Assembly (NCBI GenBank): GCA_947488595.1
Contig: CANKZI010000015.1
Span: forward strand, 1 to 64,000
DNA length: 64,000 bases
Reading direction: 5' to 3'
Source: Flavobacteriaceae bacterium
GTDB lineage: Bacteria; Bacteroidota; Bacteroidia; Flavobacteriales; Flavobacteriaceae
Shown: positions 44,401 through 55,800 of the stretch, one piece after another
How positions within the stretch are numbered: position 1 is the stretch's first letter
Layout: the number at the start of each line of letters is the position of its first letter
The notes under the pieces: model-generated
What the model was told of the DNA's origin: nothing
The model's input: the letters and a program-made list of their open reading frames with translations, nothing else
The model's database searches: none
Program-made: the position numbers and the translations under genes

Positions 44401-45770
44401 TTAAAGGTGAAGACAATGATGGTAATGCCGTTGATATTGTAGTATCTCGTTCAACTGAATTGAAATTGATAGACGAAAGAACCGGAATTTTACTAAGTAC
44501 CAACAACATTCCTTATGGTTCTAGTATTTATGTAAAAGACGGTCAAAGCGTTAAAAAAGGCGATGTCATCTGTAAATGGGATCCATATAATGGGGTAATT
44601 ATTTCTGAATTTACTGGTAAAATTGATTATGAAGATTTAGAACAAGGGCAATCATTTATGGTTGAAATTGATGAACAAACCGGTTTCCAAGAAAAAGTAA
44701 TCTCTGAAGGACGAAACAAAAAATTAATTCCTACCCTATTAATATATGGTAAAGACAATGAATTGATTCGTTCTTATAACTTGCCTGTTGGTGCCCACTT
44801 GATGGTCGAAAACGGTGAGAAAATTAAAGCAGGTAAAATTTTAGTAAAAATTCCACGTCGTTCTTCAAAAGCAGGCGATATCACTGGAGGTTTGCCAAGA
44901 ATTACCGAGTTGCTTGAAGCGCGTAATCCATCTAACCCAGCAGTAGTTTCAGAAATAGATGGTGTAGTTACTTTCGGAAAAATCAAAAGAGGAAATCGCG
45001 AGATTGTTATCGAATCTAAATTCGGTGAAGTTAAAAAATACTTGGTCAAATTGTCAAGCCAGATTTTGGTGCAAGAAAATGACTTCGTAAGAGCAGGTGT
45101 TCCTTTGTCTGATGGTGCCATAACGCCGGATGATATTTTGAGAATTCAAGGGCCAGCAGCTGTACAGCAGTATTTGGTAAATGAAATTCAAGAAGTATAC
45201 CGTTTGCAAGGGGTAAAAATCAATGACAAACACTTTGAAGTCGTAATCCGTCAAATGATGCGAAAAGTAAGAGTCGAAGATCCAGGCGATACTTTGTTTT
45301 TAGAAGACCAATTGATTCACACCAAAGATTTTATTGTCGAAAACGATAAGCTTTATGGAATGAAAGTGGTCGAAGATGCTGGAGATTCAGACAACTTGAA
45401 ACCAGGACAAATCATTTCACCTCGTGATTTGCGTGATGAAAACTCTTTGTTGAAACGTACCGATAAAAATTTGGTTGTGGCCCGTGATGTAATCACTGCT
45501 ACTGCAACACCAGTTTTACAAGGTATTACAAGAGCTTCGTTACAAACCAAATCATTCATTTCTGCAGCCTCTTTCCAAGAAACTACCAAAGTTTTGAACG
45601 AAGCAGCTGTTGCCGGAAAAGTAGATTACTTAGAAGGATTGAAAGAAAATGTTATCGTAGGTCACCGTATTCCTGCAGGAACAGGTATGAGAGAATATGA
45701 TAATACGATTGTCGGTTCTAAAGAAGATTTCAACGAAATGATGGCTTCTAAAGAAGATTACAATTATTAA
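41463..45770 (+). CDS. rpoC: RNA polymerase beta' subunit
   Basis: A 1435-residue beta' subunit (from this ATG). The catalytic magnesium triad NADFDGD is at residues 478-484, with Asp480, Asp482 and Asp484. The N-terminal zinc finger ([19 protein letters not shown]) and the bridge/trigger region ([21 protein letters not shown]) are visible. Several ATGs are possible at 41394, 41457, 41463 and 41466. The ones up to 41400 lie inside the repeat array; 41463 gives the family-typical [16 protein letters not shown]. Terminator follows. Confidence 0.98.
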   Translation: MMNNRNNKDKNPVKRFNKISIGLASPESILAESRGEVLKPETINYRTHKPERDGLFCERIFGPVKDFECACGKYKRIRYKGIVCDRCGVEVTEKKVRRDRVGHINLVVPIAHIWYFRSLPNKIGYILGLPSKKLDMIIYYERYVVIQAGIAKTPEGESVQRLDFLTEEEYLNILDTLPQDNQYLDDFDPNKFVAKMGAECIMDLLARIDLDALSYDLRHSANNETSKQRKTEALKRLQVVESFRESNLNRENRPEWMIMKVVPVIPPELRPLVPLDGGRFATSDLNDLYRRVIIRNNRLKRLMEIKAPEVILRNEKRMLQESVDSLFDNTRKASAVKTESNRPLKSLSDSLKGKQGRFRQNLLGKRVDYSARSVIVVGPELKLFECGIPKDMAAELYKPFVIRKLIERGIVKTVKSAKKIIDKKEPVVWDILENVIKGHPILLNRAPTLHRLGIQAFQPKLIEGKAIQLHPLVCTAFNADFDGDQMAVHLPLGPEAILEAQLLMLASHNILNPANGAPITVPSQDMVLGLYYMTKERLSTPEMKILGEGLTFYSAEEVNIALNEGRLELNARVKIRAKDLNEAGELVYKIIQTTAGRVLFNEVVPEAAGYINDVLTKKNLRDIIGHILSVTNVPTTAAFLDSMKDMGYKFAFKGGLSFSLGDIRIPEQKQQLIADAREQVDGISVNYNMGLITNNERYNQVIDIWTSANAQLTELAMKNIREDQQGFNSVYMMLDSGARGSKEQIRQLTGMRGLMAKPKKSTAGGGEIIENPILSNFKEGLSILEYFISTHGARKGLADTALKTADAGYLTRRLHDVSQDVIVNIEDCGTLRGVEVSALKKNEEIVETLGERILGRVALQDVINPLTNEVVVEAGSQITEALMRIIEVSPIEKVEVRSPLTCEATKGICAKCYGRNLATGKMTQRGEAVGVIAAQSIGEPGTQLTLRTFHVGGVAGGISEESSIVVRFNGRLELEDLKTVKGEDNDGNAVDIVVSRSTELKLIDERTGILLSTNNIPYGSSIYVKDGQSVKKGDVICKWDPYNGVIISEFTGKIDYEDLEQGQSFMVEIDEQTGFQEKVISEGRNKKLIPTLLIYGKDNELIRSYNLPVGAHLMVENGEKIKAGKILVKIPRRSSKAGDITGGLPRITELLEARNPSNPAVVSEIDGVVTFGKIKRGNREIVIESKFGEVKKYLVKLSSQILVQENDFVRAGVPLSDGAITPDDILRIQGPAAVQQYLVNEIQEVYRLQGVKINDKHFEVVIRQMMRKVRVEDPGDTLFLEDQLIHTKDFIVENDKLYGMKVVEDAGDSDNLKPGQIISPRDLRDENSLLKRTDKNLVVARDVITATATPVLQGITRASLQTKSFISAASFQETTKVLNEAAVAGKVDYLEGLKENVIVGHRIPAGTGMREYDNTIVGSKEDFNEMMASKEDYNY

Positions 45771-45810
45771 AATTAATTATAGTATTGTATAATTTCTGAA
45801 TATATTTACA

Positions 45811-45848
45811 AAACCTAACAGTTCATTACTGTTAGGTTTTTTTTTAAA
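45811..45848 (+). terminator. Terminator of the rpoBC operon
   Basis: AAACCTAACAG (45811-45821) pairs with CTGTTAGGTTT (45829-45839), followed by a T-run to 45845. Confidence 0.92.
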
Positions 45849-45918
45849 AATTAAATGGATTTAAGTAGTCCATTTATCAAATTGTATAACTTTTTAATCA
45901 ACATAAAAAATAGTAACT

Positions 45919-46227
45919 ATGAGCGATCAAAACCAACAACAGCAAATCAATATCGAACTGGACGAGAAAATTGCAGAAGGTATTTATTCGAACTTGGCCA
46001 TCATCAACCATTCAGCCTCCGAATTTGTTTTGGACTTTGTATGCATCATGCCCGGAGCGCCAAAAGCAAAAGTAAAATCAAGAATTGTTTTAACACCGCA
46101 ACACGCCAAACGTTTGGTTAAAGCATTGGCCGAAAACGTACATCGTTTTGAACTAGCACATGGCGAAATCAAAGACAGCGAGCAACCGCCGATTCCACTT
46201 AATTTTGGACCAGCGGGTCAAGCATAA
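45919..46227 (+). CDS. DUF3467 family protein
   Basis: A 102-residue protein of the DUF3467 family: INIELDEKIAEGIYSNLAII, then SEFVLDFVCIMPGAPKAKVKSRIVLTP and HAKRLVKALAENVHRFE. Function unknown; the gene is commonly next to rpoC in Flavobacteria (recalled). It lies between two terminators, so it should have its own promoter, but no consensus element is obvious. Confidence 0.9.
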   Translation: MSDQNQQQQINIELDEKIAEGIYSNLAIINHSASEFVLDFVCIMPGAPKAKVKSRIVLTPQHAKRLVKALAENVHRFELAHGEIKDSEQPPIPLNFGPAGQA

Positions 46228-46254
46228 GTAATGTTTTTCATCAAAAAAATTATT

Positions 46255-46291
46255 AAAATCCTAAAAAGCAATAGCTTTTTAGGATTTTTTT
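46255..46291 (+). terminator. Terminator of the DUF3467 gene
   Basis: AAAATCCTAAAAAGC (46255-46269) pairs perfectly with GCTTTTTAGGATTTT (46274-46288), with a 4-nt AATA loop and a T-run. Confidence 0.92.
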
Positions 46292-46599
46292 AAAATTATT
46301 TATCAACACGAAAACGTTATATTAGGTTATGTTGATTGTTTTGTAAAACCAGAATTTTATCATACAGAGGCCAATATTTCAGGGATATTTAACAAAATAA
46401 GGTCATAAACTAAAATTTTATAGTGATTTCGTTAACTTTCATTTGTAAATGAAATCTCTTTTTTTTTTAAATTGCAACGTTTTTTTTTATTAGTGCTAAC
46501 TATTTTTCAGGCAGAAAGTTTATTATCAATGATTTAAATGTAGTTGTATTTTTTTAAAATAAAAAAAGATATTGAAAATTTAGTAGTAACTATAATCAA
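46292..46599. other. AT-rich gene-free stretch
   Basis: About 300 bp of very AT-rich DNA with long T-runs (for example near 46452 and 46480). No gene, tRNA or strong hairpin is seen. It probably contains regulatory sequence for the giant surface-protein gene, but no TAnnTTTG match with proper context was found. Confidence 0.4.
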
Positions 46600-46713
46600 A
46601 TGACAATGACAATATTATCGCTAAAATTTGCAAATTTAATTTTTTCTCTACTTGGAAGATTAATCGTAACAACTGCAATATTTTTTCTTTCAAATGTAGT
46701 AACAGCAGTTTAA
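46600..46713 (+). CDS. Possible 37-residue hydrophobic small protein
   Basis: An open frame of 37 codons starts at ATG 46600 and ends at TAA 46711-46713. It reads MTMTILSLKFANLIFSLLG then RLIVTTAIFFLSNVVTAV, almost wholly hydrophobic with one positively charged interruption, as in a single-span membrane peptide or signal-like sequence. No family is known and AT-rich DNA can produce such frames by chance. It lies 173 bp before the giant surface-protein gene in the same direction. Confidence 0.25.
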   Translation: MTMTILSLKFANLIFSLLGRLIVTTAIFFLSNVVTAV

Positions 46714-46886
46714 TCAAGGTTAATATTTTAACGCAAATCACCGACATATATTACTCAATTATATATAATAATAATTTTTAAATATTCAAAAAAATTAATA
46801 GTTCTAAATTGTTTTAAATCATCTTAAATCATCGAAAAATCTGACAGCGATATTTTATGAATAATTTTACTGAAAACTCGAAAACT

Positions 46887-49800
46887 ATGAAACAGTTTTA
46901 CTCATGTAAAAGCTTAATTTTTACATTTTTTATCTTATTAGCTGGACTTACAGGATTTGCTCAAAATGCAATTGTTGGTTCAGGATTTTCTTCTGGTTGG
47001 GGAGGAAGTTGTCCTTCTAACGCTAACTTCACTTATTTCTCGGCAGGCGCTGGTACTTCCTATACATCAGGAACTTTAACTCCAACTAATACAGGAAATC
47101 AGTTTTGGCGATTAGGAATTGATTGGTCTGGGACTATTAAACAAGTAAATAATGGCAGTAGTACTGATGCGGCAGTAGTGCCTGGTACCAAATATACCAT
47201 TAATCAAAACTGTACCACCACAGGAGCATTGTTTAGAAATGTATCTGCAGCAACCAATCGTTATGTTTTTAAAACAAGAACAGCAGGAACTGCTCCTCAA
47301 GGAGATTGGGTTTTCTTCGAAATGTCTGCGGCTCCAATAACGGTTAGCTCTGTTTCTCAGAGTCCAGTTGCTGCCAGCGTGATTGCGGGTGAAAATGCAA
47401 TAGTAACAGCTGTTGCAAGTGGTGCTTTGCCAACAGGTCAAGGAATTTATATAAGATATACGAAAGATAACTATACAAATTCTACTATTGTTGCTATGAC
47501 CAATACCACAGGAAACAATTATACAGCGACCATACCGGGTAGTTTCAATACTTCCGCAGCTGGAGTAAGTTATTATATTTTTACATCAGGCAGTGGTTTA
47601 ACAATTACTGGTGCCGATGCCGATTTATATACAATTAACTTAAATAACAATTCAACTAATAATTATACGTATACCGTAAGTTCGCCTGGGGTAGTTTACC
47701 AGCATGCTTTTGAGGCTGCTCCAAGTGGTCAAAGCTATACCGGCACACCTACTACTTTAAATAGCAATTTTACTAGTCAACAATGGTCAACACCAGGTAC
47801 AAATAATTTTGCGGCATTTGGTGGCGCAACAGGAAATGCACTTGGTGTGGCGAGTGCATCAGGAGCTCAAAGTTATAATTTGGCTTTGAATGTTGCTTCA
47901 GGATTTAAATTTTCACTAACAAATTTTAGTTTTTGGAGACAAACTAGCTCGTCTGTTACGTGGACAATGACTGTCAATGGAACAACAGTTGGTGCTGGTA
48001 CTTCACCAACATCTGGAACAACTACTGGTATATTAAATGTTACGAATACTGCTCAGAATTTGACAGGAACTCTAAATGTTGTGTTAACATTTGCAGGTTC
48101 TGGTAGTTTTAGGTTAGATGATTTTATATTGCGAGGAACATTTACTTCCGTTCCCGCAGCGCCAACGCTTACAACACCAACTGCAACTGCAATTACCAGT
48201 ACCTCAGCAACGCTGGGTGCTAATATAACGTCAAATGGTGGTTCATCAATATCGGCTAGAGGTACTTCTTATAAAACGAGTTCACCTGTCTTGGCTACTG
48301 ATAATCAGTCGGCTGAGGGAGGGACAACAACTGGAGTTTATACGCATTCAAGAACTGGTTTATCTCCTCAAACACCCTATTTTTATGTAGGTTATGCCAC
48401 AAATACTACTGGAACAGCAATAAGTGCAGAAGGTAGTTTTAGAACTTTATCTTCTCCTCCAACGGCAGCAGTGTCTTCGTTTACTGCAACAGCAAGTGCT
48501 TCTGGAACAATAACTTTAAATTGGAATGCTGCTACTTTTCCAGGAACTGGAGCCACTCAAGCGGGTTATGCTATTGTTTATGCAACAGGAACACCTACAA
48601 TGACTGCAGCTAACGGTGCAGCACCAACGGCAGGCGTAGGAACGTTGGTAAACGTAACAACAGCCATTTCTTTGTCACCTGCAACAACAACTGTAATTTC
48701 AGGTTTAACAAACGGGACTACTTACAATTTTATATTGGTACCTTATACCTACGATGGTACGAATGCAACAACTTACAGCTACTTAACTGGAGGTCCTACT
48801 ACGAGTGGTGCTCCTTTGGTTGCACCAACTATAACAACAACAGCAGCTGCTAACACTATTACTGATACTACCGCTTCATCTGGCGGGCAAACAATTACCG
48901 GAAGTGGTATTACTGCTAAAGGGGTTGTTTGGGATACAGCTACTACACCTACAGTAGCCTTAAGTACTAAAACTAATGATGGATCAGGAGCCACTAACTT
49001 TACTAGCAGTTTGACTTCATTAGCGGCTCAAACACCCTATTTTGTTAGAGCTTATGTTACTAATGCAACAGGAACAGGTTACGGCAATCAAGTGACTTTT
49101 AGAACACTTTCAACACCAGTAACTACACAAGCTAGTAACTTTACTGCAACAGCTGCTTCTTCAAGTGCTATTAATTTAGCTTGGACTGCAGCCACCTTCC
49201 CTGGAAGTGGGGCAACAGCAAGTGGTTATTTGGTTTATAGAGCGACTGGTCTTAATACACCAACATTTGCAAGTGCTAATGGTGCTGCGCCTGCAGCTGG
49301 TGCCAATACAACTTTAATAACTACTTTAGCTAATAACGCAGTTAGTTTTGGTGACAGTGGTTTAACTTCAAGCACAGCTTACACTTATTTAGTGGTGCCT
49401 TTCACTTGGGATGGTACTAACAATACAACTTATAATTATTTAAATACTTTAGCTGTTCAATCAGCGACAACGCAATCTGGTCCACCTTCTATTTCCACAA
49501 CAACTTCAGCTTCAGCTATAACAGCTACTTCAGCCAGTAGTGGTGGTGCTACTATTGTTGATGGTGGAAGTTTAGTTACGGCAAAAGGTGTGGTTTGGGA
49601 TATAGCTACAGCACCAACCGTTTCCTTGTCTACAAAAACAAATGAAGGAGATAACACTACTGCTAATTTTACTAGTGCTTTAGCACCTTTGTCCCCAGAA
49701 ACGTTATATTATGCCAGGGCTTATGCTACTAACAACAGCAGCACAGCTTATGCTAATGAAATTACATTCAGAACGCTTTCGGCAACAGTTGCAACTCAAT

Positions 49801-52800
49801 CGCCTTCGGCTAGTGCAACTGTTATTGGCTCTGGTTCGGTTTCTTTATCATGGGGTGCTGCAACTTTCCCCGCAAGTGGTGCTGCACAAGGAGGTTATGC
49901 TATCGTTTATTCTACCAACGGAACGCAATCCTTAACTTCGGCTAATGGTAGTGCTCCAGCGGGAACTAATTTACTGGTTGTTACGCCAACTACTTTGTCA
50001 TCTGCAAGTCCAGCGACATCAACTACAATTAGTGGATTAGTAGGAGGAAGTTATAGTTTCACCGTTATTCCATTTACTTATGATGGAATTAATGCAACTA
50101 CATATAATTATTTGACAACTAGTGCGCCAACAGCTTCTGTTACTGTAATTACCAATCCAAGCATAACTACAACCGCTGTAACATCAATTTCTGATGTTGC
50201 TGCTACTTCTGGAGGTACTACTATCAATGTAAGTGGAGGTACAGTTTTAGCTAAAGGAATTGTGTATTCATCCACAAATGCAACCCCAACATTATCAGAC
50301 ACGGTTATAACAGATGTAGGAACTTCAACGGCAAGCTTTACAAGTAACTTAACAGGTCTTACATCACAAACGTTGTATTATGTTAGAGCATATGTAACCA
50401 ATGAAGTCGATACTGCTTACGGTTCCGCTGTTTCTTTTTATACCTATGCACCACCAGTAACAGCACAAGCTACCGCTATGACTGCCACTACCACTTCTGC
50501 AGCTAATATTGATTTGGCTTGGTCAGTAGCTACTTTTCCTAGTGCTACAACTACAGGATATGTATTAATTAGAGCAAGTGGTGCTAATACACCTTCATTA
50601 TCTAATGGTAATGGAGTTGCTCCGGCTGCAGGTGCTAACACTACCATAATTAGTTCATCAATACCTGGTGCAACAGCAACTTTTAGTAACGCTAGTTTAA
50701 CAGCCGCTACAACATATAATTACAGATTAGTTCCATTTACTTGGAACGGCACAAACGCTGCAACTTATAATTATTTAACATCTGGTACTATTGCTAGTGC
50801 TACTGCAACTACTTTAGCTACAGCACCGACAGCCCAACCAACGATTATTGCATTTAGTGCTGTAACAGCTAGTACTATAACTACTTCTTGGACAGCGGCA
50901 ACAGGTTCTCCAGCAGGTTACATTGTTGTAAGAGGAACAGCTGTAATACCAAATACTGATCCAGTTGCAGGAACTACCTACAGTGCTGGTAATGCATTAG
51001 GCAATGGTACGGTTGTTTACGTCGGGTCAGCCGTTACAACTGCAGCTCAGACAGGACTTGTTGATGGAATAACTTATAACTATAAAATATACAGTTACAC
51101 GGGTAGTGGCGCTAGTATAAATTATTTACTTACATCACCTCTAGGAGGCAGCCAAGCTACATCAGCTATTGGGGCTCCAACAGCTACTGCAGCAACCAGT
51201 GTTACTAGTTCTGGATTTACTGCAAATTGGAGTGCTGTGAGTGGTGCTGCTAATTATCAGTTGGATATGGGTACTAATCCTTGTTTTGCCACTTTTGGAA
51301 CTCCTACTGCAACTACAGAAGGTTTTGCGGGTGGTACTGCAACACCACCATCAGGATGGACAATCACTGCTGGAGCTACTTATACTTCAGCAGGTAATTT
51401 TGGTGCAGCTTCACCATCGTTAAACTTAAATGCAACAGGTCAATTAGTAAGAACTAATTTATTGAGTGGTTCTGTTGCAACTCAATTAAGTTTTTGGATA
51501 AAAGGTCAAGGTACTGATGCTTCCAGTGCTTTATTAGTAGAAGGAACTACCGATGGTACCAATTGGACTACTATTGAAAATATAACTAATAGTATTCCCA
51601 CTAGCGGTACAACTAAGAGCTATAATTCATCATCTACACCAGCTTTACCATGTGGTATGATACAGTTTAGGTTTACTTACACTAAATCTAATGGAAACTT
51701 AGCATTTGACGATGTCGCTATTACTTCAGCTTCTTCAGCCAGTTCTTTTATTTCTGGTTATAATAATCTATCCGTATCGGGGACATCTCAAGCAATAAGT
51801 GGATTATCTGGTGGCACTACTTATTACTATAGAGTAAGAACGGTAAGTACAAACTCAACGTCTATAAATTCTAATGTCATAACGGCAATTACATTAAATG
51901 ATATTTCAACAGCTGATTTTCGTTACAAAGCAAGTACTACAGGTAACTGGAGTACAATAGCTAACTGGGAATATAATTTAACAGGTGTTACTTGGGCTGC
52001 CGCAGGACAATTGCCTGGTACCACAAACAATGTAAGTATTCCATCTACAAGTAATGTTACTTTAGATCAAGGATATACTATTAATAGTGGAAAAACTTTA
52101 ACGGTAAGTGGTATTTTAGACACCAGTACTAATATTATTCAAGGGACTGGTAATTTTAGTTTAGCTTCCAGTTCTACATTAAAAATTGGTTCAGCTGATG
52201 GTATTAATTCAACAGGTTCAACAGGAAATATTCAAACGACAACAAGGGTTTTTGGTGCTACCGCTAATTACCAATACAATGGCGCCGGAAATCAAATGAC
52301 AGGAACTGGATTACCATTTACGATTACTACTGGTTCACTTGGTATAAATTCCGGAACAAATACAGTAACATTAACCACAACCGGAACTACAACACCAACA
52401 TTAAGTTTGATTAGTGGAACTTTTGCAACAGGAAGTGGAAGTACAATTAACATAACTTCTGGTGGAACTGTTTCTTCCACTACTGGTACGGTTGCCTCAG
52501 GAGCTGATGGTGGTACAATTAACTTTAATGGAACAGGTACTATTAGTGGTACATTAGATTTTAATAATTTGACATTAAATGGAGCAACTACTCTTCCAGC
52601 AACCATTACAGTAAATGGAAACTTGACTTTTAATGCTACAACAGCTAGTGTAACTAATGCGCCTACTTATGGAGCATCATCCAACCTGATTTATGCAGCA
52701 AATGTAAGTCGTGGAGGTGAGTGGAGTGCCACTAGTCCAGGTACTGGATATCCTGCGAATGTTATCGTCCAAAATGGAGCTACCTTAACTGCAAGTCAAT

Positions 52801-55800
52801 CTTTTGATGTTGGATGTTCAGGAAACTTACAATTAGGAAATACAGGTAGTGCCGGGTCAATAAACATGGTGGGTGCAGGTAAAATAATAGTTGCCGGAAA
52901 TGTGACTATTGGCAGCAATAATGGTACTTCAACCTTAACTTTATCAAGCACAATAGGCGGAGATATAAAAGTTGGAGGAAATTGGACCAGAACTTCTAAT
53001 GGTGCATTTACACCTAACGGACGGGCAGTGTTTTTTACAGGTTCGGGAACTAATGTTATCAATTCAACCGGTGGTGCCGCATTCGATTATCTTGTAAGTG
53101 ATAAAACAGCAGGTGTTTTACAACTAGGTTCTAACCTAACTGTGAATGCGCCAAGTGGAGGAAATGCTTTGTCTTTAAAATCTGCTGCTAGTTATGCTTT
53201 GAATGGTAATACATTGAATTTAACAAATGCCGCTTCTTCAAATGTTTTAGCAGATGGAGGGACTGTGAACTTTACGGGAACAGGAACAATCAACTTTGCA
53301 AATAGTACAAAAACGTGTTCTCAAATTAATTCAGGAAGTTTCGCTTTTGGTAGCAATGTAGCATTAACGACATCGACAGGGGTTAATTTCGGTGCAGGAT
53401 TATCAACAATTAATGGTACGTTTCAAATAAACGGAGGTGGTTTTGTTCAAATAAATGCACCAATATATGGTTCTACGTCAACATTAATATACAATTCTAA
53501 TTACGGAAGAAATTTGGAATGGAGTGCTACTTCAGGCGCTGGATATCCAAATAATGTAGCTGTAATTGGAGGCTCAACATTAGATTTATCTGCCAATGGT
53601 TTTGCAGATAGGGCTTTAGCCGGTGATTTAACACTGGGCGTCGTTGGAGGTACAGCAGGATCTTTATCAATGGGTGCTACTACAAATAAGCTTACGGTAG
53701 GTGGAAATATTATTGTTGGTGGAAATACTTCTGGAACAAGTACTTTAACTTTGTCATCTGCAGTAGGAGGAGATATTTACATTAACGGCAATTGGACCAG
53801 AAATACAGGTGGTAGTTTTGTTACCAATTCTAGAGCTGTTTTCTTCCAAGGTACAGGAACTTCTATGATAACTACAATTAGCACAGCATCTTTTGATTAT
53901 TTGTTTATCAATAAAACAAGTACAGGGAAAGTGGTTTTGGCAAATGACATGTCAGTTAATAATAATTTAACTTTTTCAAGTGACAATACAGGGGTTATCC
54001 AAACAGATGGCTTTAAAGTAATTGTACCAACAACAGCTACAATTACAAGAACGGGTAGTGGACATATCAACGGTAATTTAAGAAGATTTGTTCCTACAGG
54101 AACGGTAACTGGATTCAATTTACCAATAGGAGATGCTACAAATTATTCTCCAGCAGCGATAAATTTTACAGGTACGGTTTCAGGATCAGGTTATTTGGAT
54201 GCTTCAGTTAGTATACCGGGTGCTGCCCCAAGTGTTGCTTCAGGTTTAAGTCAAACTAAATATGTAGATAGAAAATGGACCATTATCAATACAGGTGTAG
54301 GTGGTTTTACCTCTTTTGCTCCAACGTTTACTTTTGTGGCAGGTGATGTTCAAGGTTCAGCATCAACGTCATTATTTGGCATTCGTAATCTGAATGGTTC
54401 AACTTGGTCAAACACTACTTTAGGTGCTGCATTGTCAACTTCTACCTCTGCTTCAGAGGTTACGGTATTTGGAGATTATTATATAGGAGAAGGCGAAGGA
54501 ATTGCTGTAACTACACAACCTGTTGATGCCACTACATGTGCAGGTAGCAATGCAAGTTTTACAGCCGCTTCGACATCCACACCGACCCCAGCAATTCAAT
54601 GGCAGGAAAAGGTAGGAGCAGGGAGCTTTACCAATATCACTAATGGTGGTGTTTATGATGGAGCAAATACAGGTACGCTTATCATAACAGGCGCAACAGT
54701 CGAAATGAGCAGCAACCAATACCAGGCAGTATTTTCAAATATTAATGGGTCTACAACATCAAGTGCTAAAACCTTAACAGTTAATTCGAACTTACCAGCA
54801 AGCGTAAGTATAGCCATCACGTCAGGAGCACAAACGATATGTGCTGGAACAAGTGTAACATTTACCGCCACACCAACCAATGGAGGAGCAACACCAGCTT
54901 ACCAATGGAAAGTAAACGGTGTGGATGCTGCCAGCACCACCGACACTTTCACAACCGCTGCGCTTGCCAATTCAGATCAAGTAACAGTTGAAATGACTTC
55001 AACGGCTTGTGCCACTGGTTCACCAGCCACTTCAAACAGCATTTCGATGACAGTTAATTCAATTAACACTATCACACTTTCGTCTGCTGCTGGAACAAAT
55101 GCACAAACTTTATGTAACACTGCAGACTTTGCATCGATTACTTATGCAACTACTGAGGCCACTGGAGCTACATTCTCTGGATTACCAGCAGGTGTAACAG
55201 GAAACTGGGCTTCTGATGTTGTTACAATCTCAGGAACACCAACTGTTTCAGGTTCGTTTAACTATACTGTTACCTTAACAGGTGGCTGTGGCAACGTTAC
55301 CGCTACAGGAAACATTACTGCGAACTTTACAGTTTGGAATGGAAGTGGTTGGAGCAATGCAGCACCGACCGCCTCTGTTGGAGCGATTATCGCTGGCAAT
55401 TATTCAGTTGCTGCAGACTTAGCTGCTTGTAGTTTAATTGTAAACAACAATGCTATAGTAACTGTTCCATCAGGATTTGATTTCACAATTGTTGGTAAAG
55501 TTGACGTTCAAGCAGGAAGTAGTTTAACTTTCGATAACAACGCTAACTTATTGCAAAGTGGAACAACAAATGCGAATACAGGAGAGATTACCTCAAAAAG
55601 AACCAATACTACGATGAGAAGATTGGATTATACTTATTGGTCATCTCCAACTGCAAAAGCAGATTACGCATTGAAAACGTTCTCACCAATGACCTTGTCG
55701 CTCATTCCATCTGAACCAGGTGGAGTAACAGGAACAAGTCGTTTCTATTATTTAGATGAAGTAGCTAACGCTTTTGTAAATGTTGAACCAACAACAACTT

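Noticed and set aside
52292..54880. Several minus-strand frames (for example 52292-52606 and 53897-54118) inside the giant surface gene
   Set aside because: Val/Pro-rich antisense readings of Thr/Asn/Gly repeat codons; typical shadows of repeat proteins.
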